Assembly (NCBI GenBank): GCA_021018815.1
Contig: JAITYX010000010.1
Location: 4,278,001-4,342,000, forward strand
DNA: 64,000 nt
Direction: 5' to 3'
Source: Talinum fruticosum
Lineage: Eukaryota; Streptophyta; Magnoliopsida; Caryophyllales; Talinaceae
The notes beneath the pieces were generated by a model, which saw only the letters and a list, made by a program, of their open reading frames with translations, had not been told where the DNA came from and searched no databases. Position numbers and translations under genes: made by a program. Of the stretch, positions 1 through 12,290 are shown in pieces. Within the stretch, counting starts at the first letter, position 1. The number at the start of each line of letters is the position of its first letter.

Positions 1-99
1 GACCACAAGTAAAAGGAGTTACTGGGTTTGTAAGAGGAAGTTAGAAGGGTTTGTTCATTTTTGTTTTGCAGGTAACTCGTAAGAAGAAGGGTCACTAGT

Positions 100-1886
100 A
101 CTTGGACAGTGGATGCTCACGCCACATGTCAAGAGATTCAAGACTCTTTTCCGAGTTAGAGGATCCGAAAGGAGGTAAAGTCACATTTGGAGACAATAGC
201 AAAGGCAAGATAGTAGGGATTGGCAAAATTGGTGAAGGAAACAACTCAGCTTAGTCCAGTCTACCTTGTCAAAGGGCTGAAATACAATCTCCTCAGTATC
301 TCTCAACTATGTGACAAAGGCCAAGAGGTAAGATTCACTCGCACCAACCGCTACATTTTTTATGCAGTCACCAAAGAGGCTAAGCTCTCGGATCCGAGGT
401 CGACTAACACCTATACTATCCCTCTCTCGAGATTCAACTCATAATCTATCTTACTTGAAAGGATCTTTGAATGATGATTCATGGACTTGGCATCATAGAT
501 TAGGTCATTTCAAGCATGCATACTATCATGAAACTTGCATCCCATGGATTGGTTAGGTGATTACCTAACTATGCATTTAAAAAAGATAAAATCTGTGAAG
601 CATTGACGAAAGGGAAACAAGTAAGATCATCTTTCAAACCACCCAAAACTATATCTACATCCAAAGTACTTGAATTGGTTCATATGAATTTGTGTTGTGA
701 AATTCCCGTGAAAAGCCTTGGAGGTAAATCGTATGTACTTGTCATTTTTGATGATTTTTCACAATTTACCTGGGTTTGTTTTCTTAAGAACAAGAGTAAA
801 GCCTTCAAAGAGTTCACTAAGATCTGTAGGAAAATTTAAGTGGAGTCTCGGACTCGGATCATAAGGATTCAAACCGACCATGGAAGGGAGTTCGATTACT
901 CACAATTTGCAGATTTCGTGACAAGAATGACATCTCCCAAAACTTCTCTACACCAAGAACTCCTCAACAAAATGGAATAGTGGAGAGAAAGAACAGAACT
1001 CTTGAAGAAATAGGAAGGACCATGGTAATTGAAAATGATCTAGCTTACTATTTTTGGGCTGAGGCAATCAACACAAAGAAACTACACACTCAATAGATGT
1101 CTCATCGAACCTATCATGAAGAAAACCCTTATGAGCTATACAAGGGAAAGAAGCCCAACATATCCTTTTTAGACCATTTGGGGGTAAGTGCTTCGTTCAC
1201 AACAATGGTAAGGAGCATATGACTAAGTTTGATGCTAGGTCGGATGAAGGTATATTTCTAGGTTATTCATCTCATAGTAAAGCTTATCATGTATTTAATA
1301 AAAGGACTAACAAAGTGGAAAAAAGTATCCATGTTGTCCTTGATGAGATTGATCTTGCCAGGATGAGTGAATCCACATACTCATATCTCAAGCTTAATAG
1401 AGACAAAGATGACCTTGCTGAAACCGAGCTAAAAAGAGTCAAAACAGAAGGACCGAGGAAACTCATAATGTTGTGACTCGGATCGAACAAGTTCACGAGC
1501 CAGCTCAAAATGTCGAAGAATAAGTAAATATAGAGACTCAAGCAAGATCAACCAACCGAAGATCAACCTATTCAACTAACAAACTTGGTGAATCGGAGGA
1601 CATGTAAAGCTTTCAAATATGCATCCAGATCACCCACCCGAGAACATACTTTTTGACATCAACAGTGGGGTAAGAACTCGATCTTCTTTGCATAATCGGT
1701 GTGCATTTTCCGTATTCATATCATTAACGTAATCAAAAATGCACTAGAGGCTCTAAATGAACCTGAATGTGTAGAGGCCATGCAAGAAGATATTAATCAA
1801 TTTGAAAGAAACCAAGTCTAGACTCGACCAAACGACCTTCCGACCACCCAATCATAGAAACCAAATGGGTTTTCAAGAACAAACTG
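100..1886 (+). pseudogene. Element A protease and integrase region (broken)
   Basis: The aspartic protease active site is readable as YLDSGCSRHM near 100-130, but the Trp codon expected just before it reads as a stop (TAG). The typical end of the protease region follows (GLKYNLLSISQLCDKG, about 280-330). The integrase zinc-binding region lies around 470-610 (DDSWTWHHRLGH). The catalytic core begins near 660 with HMNLCCEI, where B has HMDLCGEI, so the first acidic residue of the DDE triad is replaced by Asn. The second Asp (TDHGREF, about 870) and the Glu (VERKNRT, about 980) are still readable. The integrase C-terminal part (KFDARSDEGIFLGYSS) is at 1225-1275. The start of RT is at about 1740-1886. 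Several stops and frame changes make it non-functional. Confidence 0.85.
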
Positions 1887-3210
1887 TGAAGGTTAGCTCT
1901 TTGAGAGTCTTAGTCACCCTAGAGGGGGTTAATAGGGTGATGAGGAAATTTTAACAAACTTGTAAGATTTAAGCTTGAAAAGAATGAACAAGACAACTCG
2001 AGTGTAGATTGGACTCGAAAAGCGTGAACTAAGAGATACGTGGAAACCCTTATGGGGTAGAAAACCACTGACAGTTCTAGTCCAAGCACCAAGTCGAATC
2101 CACTATTTTGAATTCATAAAATACAAGCAGATCGACTCAACCGAATTGCTCCCTTACAGAGTTTTCCTAGACTCGTAAATTCCCTTATCTCGATGTAGTA
2201 CTTCCTAACCGAGGTGACCTTTACAGTTAGGGACAATTGAGCTGAATTAACCCTTACCGCTTAATCAAGGGACCTTACTCGGAAAGTAAGAAGAGTATGT
2301 AACCGATTACAAGACTTTACAACTCAAAAAGTATGAATTAGAAGTTGGGAGTTGTAAGTAGAAGATTGAATATGTATACAATGACTTTTGCTTAAGTAAT
2401 GTGTTTCAACAATAATTCTAGCAATCTTCAAGTCTTGAGAGGTGGCTTCTATTTATAGATGACCAAGTAGATTAGCCGTTGAGCTTATCGTTGAAGTTTT
2501 CCAGCTTTGGAACCAAATAACCCTAACACAGTGCCTCGAGCCTTGTTTAGAAGTAGAAAAGCCTTATCTCGCTGGTGATTGACAACGATTGACAGCTTGA
2601 AGCCGGTTACTTTTGTAATTCAAAAATAAGATAACCTCGGTTAGATAACCTACAAAAGTAAACCATTTTGGTTCTCAAAGTATAAAATACTTGGTCTAAG
2701 ATTAGGCACGGATAATAATTTAATTAATACAATTAAGTGCATAATTATCTTAAGCCTAGAAGAGTGGAATTTTCCGAGTCTAATATTCATTGTACTCAAA
2801 TTCCATCGTAGTCGATCCTAATAAAGATCAAGTTATAAGAGTGAAAACACCAGAGTGTAAGTACTTGATCCGGACAAATAATTCTCAAACAAACATACCG
2901 ACTAAGAAAGATGAATTAACACCTGTAATTAACTTTGCTATGAAATACACAGTTAGAACTCGGATAATAAGTGTTAGAGATATTATTTGAACATGCGATA
3001 AATCTTAGTGATGTTTGAGTGACTCGAAACATCAATGTGAAAAGATGAACAAGAGTGTGTTTTCCGAGTTAGTCAAAATCGAATGAAATCTTATGCAGAG
3101 TTTTTATAACACTCATAATGACTTGTAATCAAAACTTAGGAGGGATGAGGTTTGTACCTGCGTCATTATGTAGTACTCGTAATCATTTAGTTTTAGAGTC
3201 CGAGTCTTCA
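1887..3210 (-). repeat. Solo Sirevirus LTR inserted in element A
   Basis: A complete LTR in reverse orientation. On the plus strand it starts TGAAGGTTAG and ends GAGTCTTCA, so on its own strand it runs TG...CA. It aligns along its length with the minus-strand LTR at 31234-32755. Flanks AACTG (1882-1886) and AACTA (3211-3215) look like a 5-base target duplication with one mismatch. No internal sequence is present, so it is a solo LTR from LTR-LTR recombination. Its promoter TATA box (TATAAATA on the minus strand) is at 2450-2457. Removing it joins the two halves of A's RT region. Confidence 0.88.
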
Positions 3211-4560
3211 AACTAGATGAGGAAGGGTTGGTAGTTAGAAATAAGGCTAGACTTGTTGCTTAGGGTTACGATCAAGAGGAAGGAATTGATTGTGGGGAAA
3301 CGTTTGCACCTATGGTTCATATTGAGGCAATCATTATCCTGTTAGCATTTGCATCGAGCATGAACATCTAGCTTTATCAAATGGATGTCAAATGTGCTTT
3401 TTTGAATGGTTTCATTCAAGAAGAAGTTTATGTTGAGCAACCCCTGGATTTGAAAACTCGGAATTTTCCTAATCATGTTTTCAAATTGCAAAAGGCTTTA
3501 TATGGTCTTAAACAAGCTCCTAGAGCTCGTTATGAAAGATTGAGCAATTTCTTGGTTGATAATGATTTCAAAAGAGGTCATATTGACAAAACTCTTTTCA
3601 CAAAACCAAGGGGAATGATTTTCTTATGATTTAGATTTATGTTGATGATATCATTTTTGGAGCTACTAATTAAACTCTATGCTCGAGAGTTTTCCGAGTT
3701 AATGAGATAGGAGTTCCAAATGAGTATGATAAGAGAACGCAACTTCTTTGTTGGTTTGGAAATCAAACAAGATAAGGATGACATTTATGTTCATCAATCT
3801 AAGTATACCAAGGATTTATTAAAGATGTACAAGTTTCAAGATGTGAAGCATGCAACAATACCTATGAGTAGCGAGTTTGAAACTGGAGTCGACAAGAAAG
3901 GTAAAGTCGTAGATCAAAAACTCCACAGAGGTATGATCGGATCTATACTCTATCTCACATCTAGTAGGCCGGATATCATGTTCAGTGTCCGCCTTTGTAC
4001 AAGATTTCAATCTAATCCAAAGGCATCACATCTCATTGCGATGAAGAGAATTTTTAGATATCTTATAGGGACTCGTAATCTTGGTCTAAGGTTTTCAAAA
4101 GACTCGGAATTGGCTCTCACTCGGATACTCGGATGATGATTATGTTGGATACAAGGTTGATAGAAAGAGCATATCAGGAGCATGTCAATTTCTGGGTCAA
4201 TCCCGCATCTCCCGGCATTTAAAGAAATAAAACTCGGTTGCTCTATCAACAGTCAAGGCTGAGTACATTGTAACCGGAGCTTGTAATGCTCGGATTCTCT
4301 AGATCAAGCAACACTTGAAGGTTCTTGGACTATCATTCACATCAATCCCAATCAAGTGTGATAATCGAGTGCAATCAGTATCACTAAGAATCCGAGTTCA
4401 AGCACTCAAAGACAAAGCATATTGACGTCGGATATCAATTTCGAGAAAGGTGATATTGAACTTGAATTCATTCCTACTAAGTTTCGAGTTAGCTGATATT
4501 TTCACTAAACCTCTTAGTGAGGATCAATTTGCTTTATTAGGAATGAGCTTGGTATGATTA
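3211..4560 (+). pseudogene. Element A reverse transcriptase and RNase H (broken)
   Basis: Continuation of the RT region after the solo LTR. Visible are the LVVRNKARLVA-like stretch (3230-3260), MDVKCAFLNGF (3381-3413) with the first catalytic Asp, ALYGLKQAPRA (about 3500), and the catalytic YVDDIIFGAT near 3640. RT thumb and connection follow in 3720-4130 (SRPDIMFSV at about 3965). The RNase H part spans about 4140-4555 and ends with LADIFTKPLSEDQF-like sequence. Frameshifts occur at about 3630, 3700 and 4130. An extra C near 4125 turns the CTGGATACTC seen in B into CTCGGATACTC and breaks the frame. Confidence 0.87.
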
Positions 4561-5146
4561 ATGCATAATTATGTGAATTAGTGCATGAATTATTTTTGCA
4601 TGATTATGTGTTATACGTCTTGATAACGAATGGATTAGTTGACTCTAAATGAGACCGAGATGTGAGTTATTACTTTTCCGAGTGTTCTTAGTCACTCGGA
4701 AAAGATACTAGGTCAAACTCGGTTTATGAGCAAAATGGACATCAAAATTATAAGATTATCTCTAGATAAATGGAGAATCTCGAAATTTTTTCAAAAACCC
4801 TTTTTCTCTCTCTGCCACGTACTTTAATAAGAAGAAATTAGCCGTTGGAAGAAAGTCAGTTGGAAAACTAGCCGTTAGAGTGCGAACGACACAACGGTCT
4901 AAGGGCATTGCTTGGTATTTGGATTAGAACGAAGGTTAAACGTCATTATTTTCACTACAAATAGCACCCCTTCACCTTCTTTTATTTACTTTACCCACTG
5001 CTTACTTGCTCTCTTTGCTCTCAACTCTTTTACTCAATCGTACTTTTCTCTCTCTCTTTCTCGCTCTCGGAATTCTTAATTCTCTCTCGCTCAAATCTCT
5101 CTACTCTCTTTAATTTCACACTCTTTTTCTCTCCAATCTCTTCACT
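4561..5146 (+). other. Spacer between RNase H and the extra ORF, element A
   Basis: No coding sequence. The start is AT-rich, followed by a strongly pyrimidine-rich leader (4980-5145) full of CTCT runs. TACAAATA at 4956-4963 matches the position of the TATAAATA box in elements B and C but with one change, so the box looks decayed here. Confidence 0.6.
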
Positions 5147-5570
5147 ATGCCGAAGAGAGGAACCGGTCAAGAACTAGGTTTAGCGACTAAGAAGGCTCGA
5201 ACAAAAGATACTCAAGGAGGTACATTAAATCGTCCTCGGCACTTTGTTGCCTAACATCTAACGTTGGAGGACAAATTCTTCCCCACCACCTCATTTTCTT
5301 GGTTACAACACATCAAGACCATTGGTGTGTATAACTATTTATGCTTTTGCGAATACATCTATCCAAAACTCGTTGCTGAGTTCTATGATAATATGACAGA
5401 CTTGAGAAGGTGTCATATCTTCTGTTGTTTAGGAGAAGGTTGTTTGCATCAACCTTGCTCTTCTCTACCATCTCTTTGATGTTAAATGCCTCTTTCTCAA
5501 TTCTAAGATTCTCAAAGCTTTGTTCGACATTCTAGAAGGCTACGAAGTAGACCTCTTCCCAACTATCATT
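5147..5570 (+). pseudogene. Extra (env-like) ORF of element A, truncated
   Basis: Starts ATG-CCG-AAG-AGA (MPKR), as in B and C. It shares the conserved stretch LEDKFFPTTSFSWLQHIKT, followed by VYNYLCFCEYIYPKLV, with the same position in B. Sireviruses are known to carry an ORF after pol, often called env-like, whose function is not established. A stop precedes the conserved stretch at about 5252, and further frame changes follow. At 5570 the sequence leaves the ORF and enters an unrelated repeat, so the C-terminal two thirds and the 3' LTR are missing. Confidence 0.7.
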
Positions 5571-5780
5571 CAGCCATCATACTTAATTCCCCAATTGGAT
5601 TTATACTGATGTTATCACCTCCTATAATTTCACAATGCTCAAGTACCCAAGACAGACTATCACAATATACTAGTCACAAGGTTTTGTAGGGTCCCAAAAC
5701 CGTTGTACTCGCACCTTAAAAAGACGACATAGTAAGTGGCAACCCCAAAAAGGCATATACATATGATCTTCCCAAGTAAA
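5571..5780. repeat. Dispersed repeat, copy 1
   Basis: About 210 bases starting CAGCCATCATACTTAATTCC that recur at 38294-38497 with scattered changes. Both copies begin at the same base and end at CTTCCCAAGTAAA. Here it abuts the broken extra ORF of A. There it lies between a Sirevirus LTR and a Tat LTR. It has no coding capacity and the family is not recognised. Confidence 0.75.
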
Positions 5781-6111
5781 TGCAGTCATAATTCAATACC
5801 TAAGGCATATGAGTGACCTCACCTTATTACATATAAGTCAAACTTAACACGTGCATATTGCCTTAATGGGCAATTTTAACATCAACTAATTCAAATCAGT
5901 CAACTAGGTAATTGCACATTACACTTAATGGAGCACATATACTTATCACAAATAAATCACATTATCACATAACAAGGATCCTAGACGGCTATATGTAATG
6001 CAAACTTAAGGTCACCAAAATCTATACTCGATACCATAAATGTAATGCCCCAAAACCCACCCTAAGAGTATTACATCATCGAGTTCCTCAAGAGAAACTC
6101 CCAAGGCTACT
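5781..6111. other. Non-coding sequence with gypsy-like LTR start
   Basis: AT-rich, no reading frame of interest. From about 6047 the text TGTAATGCCCCAAAACCC and following resembles the sequence at 62571 (TGTAACACCCCTAGACCC, then AGTATTACAT in both), so this may be the first 65 bases of a gypsy LTR interrupted by element B at 6112. Confidence 0.5.
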
Positions 6112-7665
6112 TGAAGACTCGGACTTTGCATGTATAACATTCTCAGTACTATCAAGGAATCGGTAAAAACTTCATCTCTTGTAAGTTTTGATTTTAAGTC
6201 ATTCTAAGTACTATAGAAACTTTTCCGAGTGATACGTAACCTTCTCTAAGCGTTACGAAACTATTGCATAGGTTTTCATTTGTTTCCGATCGACTTAGAA
6301 AGCATACTCTTGCTCATCATTTCACATTTGTAGTTCTAAGTCACTCAAACAACACTCAGATTTATCGCATGTTCAAACACTAGCTCTAACACTTTTAAAC
6401 TCATGTTTGACTTCATATTCCAAGTTCAACTTGAATTACAGCGTTAATTCATCTCTTCTAGTCGACTTGTTTTGTTTGAACTATATTTGTCTAGATCAAG
6501 TATTCTTATTTTGATATTCTTTATCTAACTTGATCTTTCTCCATACTAACTCGGATGGATTTTGAGTATAATGAATATTAGACTCAAAAAATTCCATTCT
6601 TTTCCGACTCGAGATAATTATGCACTTAATTATCTTAATTAAGTCATTATCCGTGTCTAATCTTGGATCAAAGTATTTTATACCTTGAGAACCAAAATTG
6701 ATTTACTTTTGTAGGTTATTTAAACGAGGTTATCCTACTTTTGAATTACAAAAGTAACCGGCTTCAAGCTCGTCAAATCACCAGCAGACAAGGCTTTTTC
6801 TACTTCGATCAAGGCCCGTAAGCCGTGTTAGGGTTGTCTATTTCCAAAACTGGAAAGCTTCAATGCTAAGCTCAACGATGGTTTCCACCCTACTTTTCGG
6901 ACATCACCAGCGGATTGGGACATCCTAAGGAGTCAAGAGCCGTTGCACAATGCTCACATCTCAACGGATCTTTTCATAAGCAACTCGGAAGAACCGTTAC
7001 AACGGTCACAGAGGACTTTTAATCGAAGCTAGTCACAACGGCTAAGCTGCCCGGTCATCTACAAATAGAAGCCAACTCTCAAGACTTGAAGATTGCTGCA
7101 ACCATTGTCAATACACATACTTAAGCAAAAGTTTCGTATTCATATTCAATCTTCTACTTACAACTGCAATTCCGTACTTAACATCCTTCCGAGTTGTTCT
7201 TCTAATCAATCACAAACTTTCTTCTTACTTTCCGAGTAAGGTCTCTTGACCGAGCTGTAAGGGTTAACTCAGCTCGCTTGTCCCTAGCTGTAAAGGTTAC
7301 CTCGGTTAGGAAGTACTAAATCAAATAAGGGAATTTCGAGTCTAGGAAAACTTTGTAAGGAATTGTCTAAGGGAGCAATTCTAGTTGAGTCATTCTACTC
7401 GTATTTTATGGGTTCAAAATAGTGGATTTGACTTGGTGCTTGGATTAGCACTAGTCGTGATTTTCTCGCCCAGGAGGGTTTCCATGTAAATTCCGAGTTC
7501 ATACTTTTCCGAGTCTAATCTAGACTCAGACAGTCTTAAAGTTTGTTTTAAACTTTAACCTTCCATTTGTTGTAAACTTTAACCTTCCATTTGTTGTTCA
7601 AATTTCCTCATCACCCTATTCACCCACCTCTAGGGTGACTAAGTCTCTCTAAGAGTAAACCTTCA
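6112..7665 (+). repeat. 5' LTR of element B
   Basis: Starts TGAAGACTCGGACTTT and ends AAACCTTCA just before the PBS, 1554 bases, TG...CA. The reverse complements of the minus-strand copies end in the same way. The promoter box at the position of TATAAATA in sister LTRs reads CTACAAATAG (about 7060-7069), one change from consensus. The R-U5 part (7240-7660) includes CTCACCCTATTCACCC-type sequence shared with the other LTRs. Confidence 0.92.
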
Positions 7666-7667
7666 AT

Positions 7668-7680
7668 TGGTATCCGAGCC
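7668..7680 (+). other. Primer binding site, element B
   Basis: TGGTATCCGAGCC lies two bases after the LTR. It matches, with one difference, the complement of the 3' end of plant initiator methionine tRNA (TGGTATCAGAGC), the usual primer of copia elements. Confidence 0.85.
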
Positions 7681-7725
7681 TAGCCTTTCGTAAAGGATCT
7701 AACCATCCAATGGTCTAAAGATCAA

Positions 7726-9282
7726 ATGGCTCGTAATAATGGAGAGTTCGATGAAGGAAGATCTTCCAAGTAGACGACCAAAGTTTAAAGGATCAAATTT
7801 CGTACACTCTGGAAGAAGCTCATGGAATGGTTTCTATTGGATCACGATGAAGATGTATGCCAATATCATACGAGAAGGCAACTACATTCCAACGAAGATG
7901 GAAGAAACAAGACTCGTACCCAAAGCAAAGGTTGAGTACACCATCGAAGAGGCGAAAAGTTCGAAAGAACTTCAAGGCCATGAACATTCCGATGTGCGCC
8001 ATCGGCTCCGAAGAATATAACAGAGTGTCGGCTTGTGACACAGCAGGAAGAAGTGTGGGACACTCTTGTCAACACATATGAAGGCAAAAGCTAAGTAAGG
8101 CAAGCGAAGATAAGCCAATATCTTCATAAGTATGAGCTGTTCAAGATAGAGCCAGAAGAAAACATCACTCGGATGTTCATCCTCTTCATTAAGATTAATA
8201 ACAATCTCAAATCTCTTGGTAGAAAGATTTCCCATGAGGAAATGTGCGGAAAGATACTCGAAGTCTACCCAAGAAAAGATAGGGTCCGAAGGTGACGGCC
8301 ATCGAGGAAGCTCAAAACCTCTCTCTATTAAACTAGACGAACTCATTGGGAAACTAGTCACCCATGAGATCCATCTAGAAGAAGAGGATGCCGAGGTCAG
8401 CACTAAGAAGAATGTTGCGCTAAAGGCCTCGTAAAGCGAGAGAAGAAAATCCGAGTTCATCGGACTCGGAAGAAGATCCCATGGCACTTATTGCTAGAGG
8501 CTTCAAAAGAATGATAAAGCACAAAAGATGGGATAAACGGCCAAGAGAAGAGTTCTACAAGAAAGACAAGAAGGATAGAAAAGGTAAACACTCTTCTCCT
8601 TCAAAATTATCTTTAACTAAGAACTCTGTCTGCTTTGAATGTGGCAGCAAGGATCATATAGTCAAAGATTGTCCAAGAAGAAAAAGGGACAGAAAGAAGA
8701 AGAAGGCTATGATGGCCACATGGAGTGATGAAGAATCATCTGAAGAAGATGAAGACTCGGATGACTCAAAGTGTCCGATGGCATTATCGGACTCGGAAGC
8801 TGAATCCGAGTCGATTTAGATCACTTGGACACTAAGGAAACAAATCCTCGGGAGGTAATTGAATATTTCCTCAAGTTTTCCAAAGTTGATTTAGCTAAAT
8901 ACATCTATACTTTGGAATAGAAGTCCAATTCCGATTCTTCGAATTTAGAGAACAACTTGAGTCTATAACTTCTATGAGCATTTCTTTGAAATATGAATTA
9001 CAAAAACCGAGACTTACTCTAAGAGAACTCAAGACTAGTGCTCAATCCAATGAGATTGAGTCCGAGTTACTCGGAAGAGAAAATGAGCATCTTAAGCAAA
9101 AGCTCAATGAGTCTCAAGAAGTTTTAAAATTTACTCAAGGTCATAAAAACCTTGACATGCTCTTAGGGTCTCAATGTGTCTTCTTCGTAAAAGAAATACT
9201 TGGTTTTAACAAGGAGGAGGAATCCAATTCCCACTCGAGCTTTTCAAAAATGATTTCGAACTGTGAAGTTCAGGAAGGCTGA
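7726..9282 (+). pseudogene. Element B gag (capsid-like, zinc knuckle), broken
   Basis: Starts ATG-GCT-CGT-AAT-AAT, 46 bases after the PBS, as in C. An early frameshift lies at 7770 (SSK then stop); the frame then reads KFKGSNFVHS. The gag core is recognisable in pieces: EVWDTLVNTYEG (about 8055), AKISQYLHKYELFKIEPEENI (about 8105-8165), GRKISHEEMCGKILEVYP (about 8220-8270) and DELIGKLVTHEIHLEEED (about 8335-8388). The CCHC zinc knuckle CFECGSKDHIVKDCPRRK is at about 8632-8685, followed by a Lys-rich and then acidic stretch. A predicted coiled region follows (8974-9282). At least four frame changes. Confidence 0.88.
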
Positions 9283-9548
9283 GCATGGTCCCATTCATAA
9301 GAATAAAAAGAGGACTAAGCCCGCATCAGCCTACAGGAGAAAACCTTCTCCACCGGTTTATAAAAGAAAAGATTTTCAAAAGAAAGAGACATAGACTCAG
9401 CTATTTAAAAAGAAGACTCGGAATCGGACCAAACCCAAAGTTATTCAAATCTAGGTTCCCAAGAGTCTTCTTCCTCGGAAAAGGACCACGAGTAAAGGGA
9501 GTTACTGGGTTCGTTAGAGGAAGTGAGAAAGGTTAGTTTATCTCTAAC

Positions 9549-9827
9549 TTGCAGGTGGCTCGAGAAAAGAAAAAAGGGCATTGGTACCTAGACAGTGGAA
9601 GCTCACGCCACATGTTAGGAGACTCAAGACTCATTTTTCAGTTAGAAGATTACAAGGGAGGAAAAGTCACATTTGGAGATGATAGCAAGGGCAAGATAAT
9701 TAGGATGGGCAAGATTGGAAAAGGAGATAATCTTGTCAGCCTCGTGTACCTTGTCGAGGGATTGAAGTACAATCTACTTAGCATGTCTCAATTGTGTGAC
9801 AAAGGTCAAGAGGTAAGATTCACTTAG
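9549..9827 (+). pseudogene. Element B protease region
   Basis: An open stretch of 92 codons. WYLDSGSSRHMLGDSRL contains the DSG active site of a retroviral-type aspartic protease, intact in this copy. VTFGDDSKGKI and GLKYNLLSMSQLCDKG follow, as is standard in copia polyproteins. The start shown is only the first ATG in frame; in the living element this was an internal part of gag-pol. Confidence 0.88.
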
Positions 9828-10960
9828 ACCAATTGTTATATTTCGATGCAACTACCAAGGAGACTAAGCTCTTAGGTAAGAGATCAAATAATACCTACAC
9901 TATTCCTCTTTCTAACCCGAGTCGAATTTATCTTATTTAAAAGCATCTTTACATGATGATTCCTGGACATGGCATCGCAGACTAGGTCATGTTAGCATGC
10001 ACATCATTAAGAAGCTTGCATCTCATGGTTTAGTTAGAGGATTGCCAAACTGTGCATTTAAGAAAGATAAAATTTGTGAAACATGCATAAAGCGGAAACA
10101 GAGTTAGATCATCTTTCAAATCTCTCAAAGCCGTATCCACATCCAAAGTGCTTGAAATGTTGCATATGGACTTATGTGGTGAAATCCTTGTTCGAGTCTC
10201 GGAGGTAAATCATATGTGCTTGTGATTGTTGATGACTACTCATGATTTACCCGGGTTTATTTTCTTAAGCACAAAAATGAAGCATTCAGAGAGTTCAGCA
10301 AGCTCTGTAGGAAAATTTAAGTTGAGTCTCGGACTTAGATCAAAAGAATTCGAACCGACCATGGAAGGGAGTTCGACTACTCGGAATTTGCAGAGTTCCG
10401 TGATAAGAATGGTATCTCCCACAACTTCTCAGCACCAAGAACTCCTCAACAAAATGGAGTAGTGGAGAGAAGGAACCGAACTCTTGAAGAAATAGGAAGG
10501 ACAATGATGATTGAACATGATCTACGTTACTATTTATGGGGTGAGGCGATGAACGCAACAAACTATACACTCGAATAGATGCCTCATCGGACTTATCTTG
10601 AAGAAAACTCCATACGAACTCTACAAAGGGAACAAACCCAAAATTTCATACTTTAAACCATTTGGATGTAAGTGTTATGTTCATAATAATGGTAAGGATC
10701 ACCTGACCAAGTTTGATGCCCGGTCGGATGAAGGTATTTTTCTTGGTTATTCATCTCGTAGTAAAGCATATCGCATTTTCAATAAAAGAACTAACAAAGT
10801 GGAAGAACGTATCCACGTTGTTTTTATGAGATTGAACAGGGAAAACCAAGTGAATCAACATTCTCGGATCCGAAGCTCAGCTGAGATGATGATCTTACTA
10901 AAGATGACTTCGAAAGAGTCAAAGAAAAGTTACTCGGAATGAGGTAACTCGGAACAACCT
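9828..10960 (+). pseudogene. Element B integrase, broken
   Basis: The zinc-binding H..H..C..C region lies at about 9955-10095 (DDSWTWHRRLGHVSMH, then CAFKKDKICETC). The catalytic core starts with EMLHMDLCGEI at about 10158-10190, so the first Asp is kept. The second Asp is in RTDHGREF (about 10355) and the Glu in VVERRNRTLEE (about 10460). The C-terminal domain is open at 10598-10942 (KTPYELYKGNKPKISYFKPF, then FDARSDEGIFLGYSSRSKAY). Frame changes occur at about 10195, 10320 and 10580. Confidence 0.87.
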
Positions 10961-11216
10961 CGACTTAGAATGAGACAACTCAAGAGCCAACTCGGAATGT
11001 TGAAGGCCAATCGGATGAGCAAGCTCACTCAGAATAGACTTCGAAGATCAACTAATTCAACCTACAAATCTGGTGAACCGGAGAACAGGTAGAGCATTCA
11101 AATATGCTTCGAGCCACCCACTCGAAAACATCTTGTCCGATATCAACAGTGGGGTAAGAAGTCGTTCCTCTCTACAAAATCTATGTGCATTCACTACATT
11201 CACTTCATTAACTGAA

Positions 11217-12290
11217 CCTGAAATGCACTAGAGGCCCTAAATGAACCTGAATGGGTAGAGGCCATGCAAGAGGAACTCAATCAATTCGAAAGAAACCAAG
11301 TCTAGACTCTAACCAAACGACCTTTCGACCACCCAGTCATAGGAACCAAATGGGTTTTCAAGAATAAACTTGATGAAGGTGGGTTGGTAGTCAGAAATAA
11401 GGCTAGACTTGTGGCTCAAGGTTACAATCAAGAAGAAGGGATTGATAGTAGGGAAACCTTTGCACTGTTGTCGGAATTGAAGCTATTAGAATCTTATTGG
11501 CATTTGCATCAAGCATGAATATCAAATGGATGTTAAATGTGCTTTCCTTAATGGATTCATTGAAGAGGAAGTCTATGTTGAGCAACCCCTGGATTTGAAA
11601 ACTCATTATTTCCAAATCATGTTTTCGAGTTGCAAAAAGCTCTTTACGAGTCTTAAAGAAGCTCCTAGAGCTTGGTATGAAAGACTGAGCAATTTCTTGG
11701 TTGAAAATGATTTTAGAAGAGGTCAGATTGACAAGACTCTTTTTATAAAAACCAAGGGGAAAGACTTTCTTATTGCTCGGATCTATGTTGATGATATAAT
11801 ATTTGGAGCTACTAATGAAATTCTATGTCGAGATTTTTCGAGTTAACGAGACAGGAATTTCAAATGAGCATGATGGGAGAACTTAATTTCTTCCTTGGTC
11901 TACAAATCAAGCAAGATAAGGATGGCATCTATGTCCATCAATCAAAGTATACCAAGGAGCTGCTGAAGAAGTATAAACTTCAAGATGTAAAACATATAGC
12001 AACACCAATGAGTAGCAAGTATAAAAGCTGGACTCGGACGAAAAAGGTAAAGCAACGAGATCAAAAACTCTATCGAGGTATGATTGGATCTCTACTGTAT
12101 CTTACTTCCAGTAGGCCGGACATATTGTTTAGTGTATGTTTGTATGCAAGATTTCAAGATAATCCAAAAGAATCACATCTCACTATGGTGAAGAGAATCT
12201 TCAAATATCTTGCAGGGACTCGGAATCTAGGTCTATGGTACTCAAGAGACTCGGAATTGACTCTCACCTGGATACTCAAATGCTGACTAT
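11217..12290 (+). pseudogene. Element B reverse transcriptase, broken
   Basis: Begins with NALEALNEPEWVEAMQEEL (about 11220-11276), the typical start of copia RT. KWVFKNKLDEGGLVVRNKARLVAQ-type sequence follows at 11350-11420, MDVKCAFLNGF at 11526, and the catalytic IYVDDIIFGATNE at 11783-11820. MMGELNFFLGLQIKQDKDGIYVHQSKY (from 11870) and SRPDILFSV mark the connection. Breaks occur at about 11470 (a short deletion relative to C near the QLYQ region), 11610, 11840 and 12280. Confidence 0.88.

Larger units (their letters stand above)
1..5570 (+). mobile_element. Ty1/copia (Sirevirus-type) element A, 5'-truncated by window edge
   Basis: Remains of a copia retrotransposon. Domains run in the order end of gag, protease, integrase, reverse transcriptase, RNase H, spacer, extra ORF. 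The integrase-before-RT order is diagnostic of Ty1/copia. The extra ORF after RNase H, and close similarity throughout to elements B and C, place it in the Sirevirus group (inferred from structure, no phylogeny). The 5' LTR and most of gag lie off the left edge. No 3' LTR is present: the copy stops inside the extra ORF at about 5570. It is interrupted by a solo LTR at 1887-3210. Confidence 0.9.
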
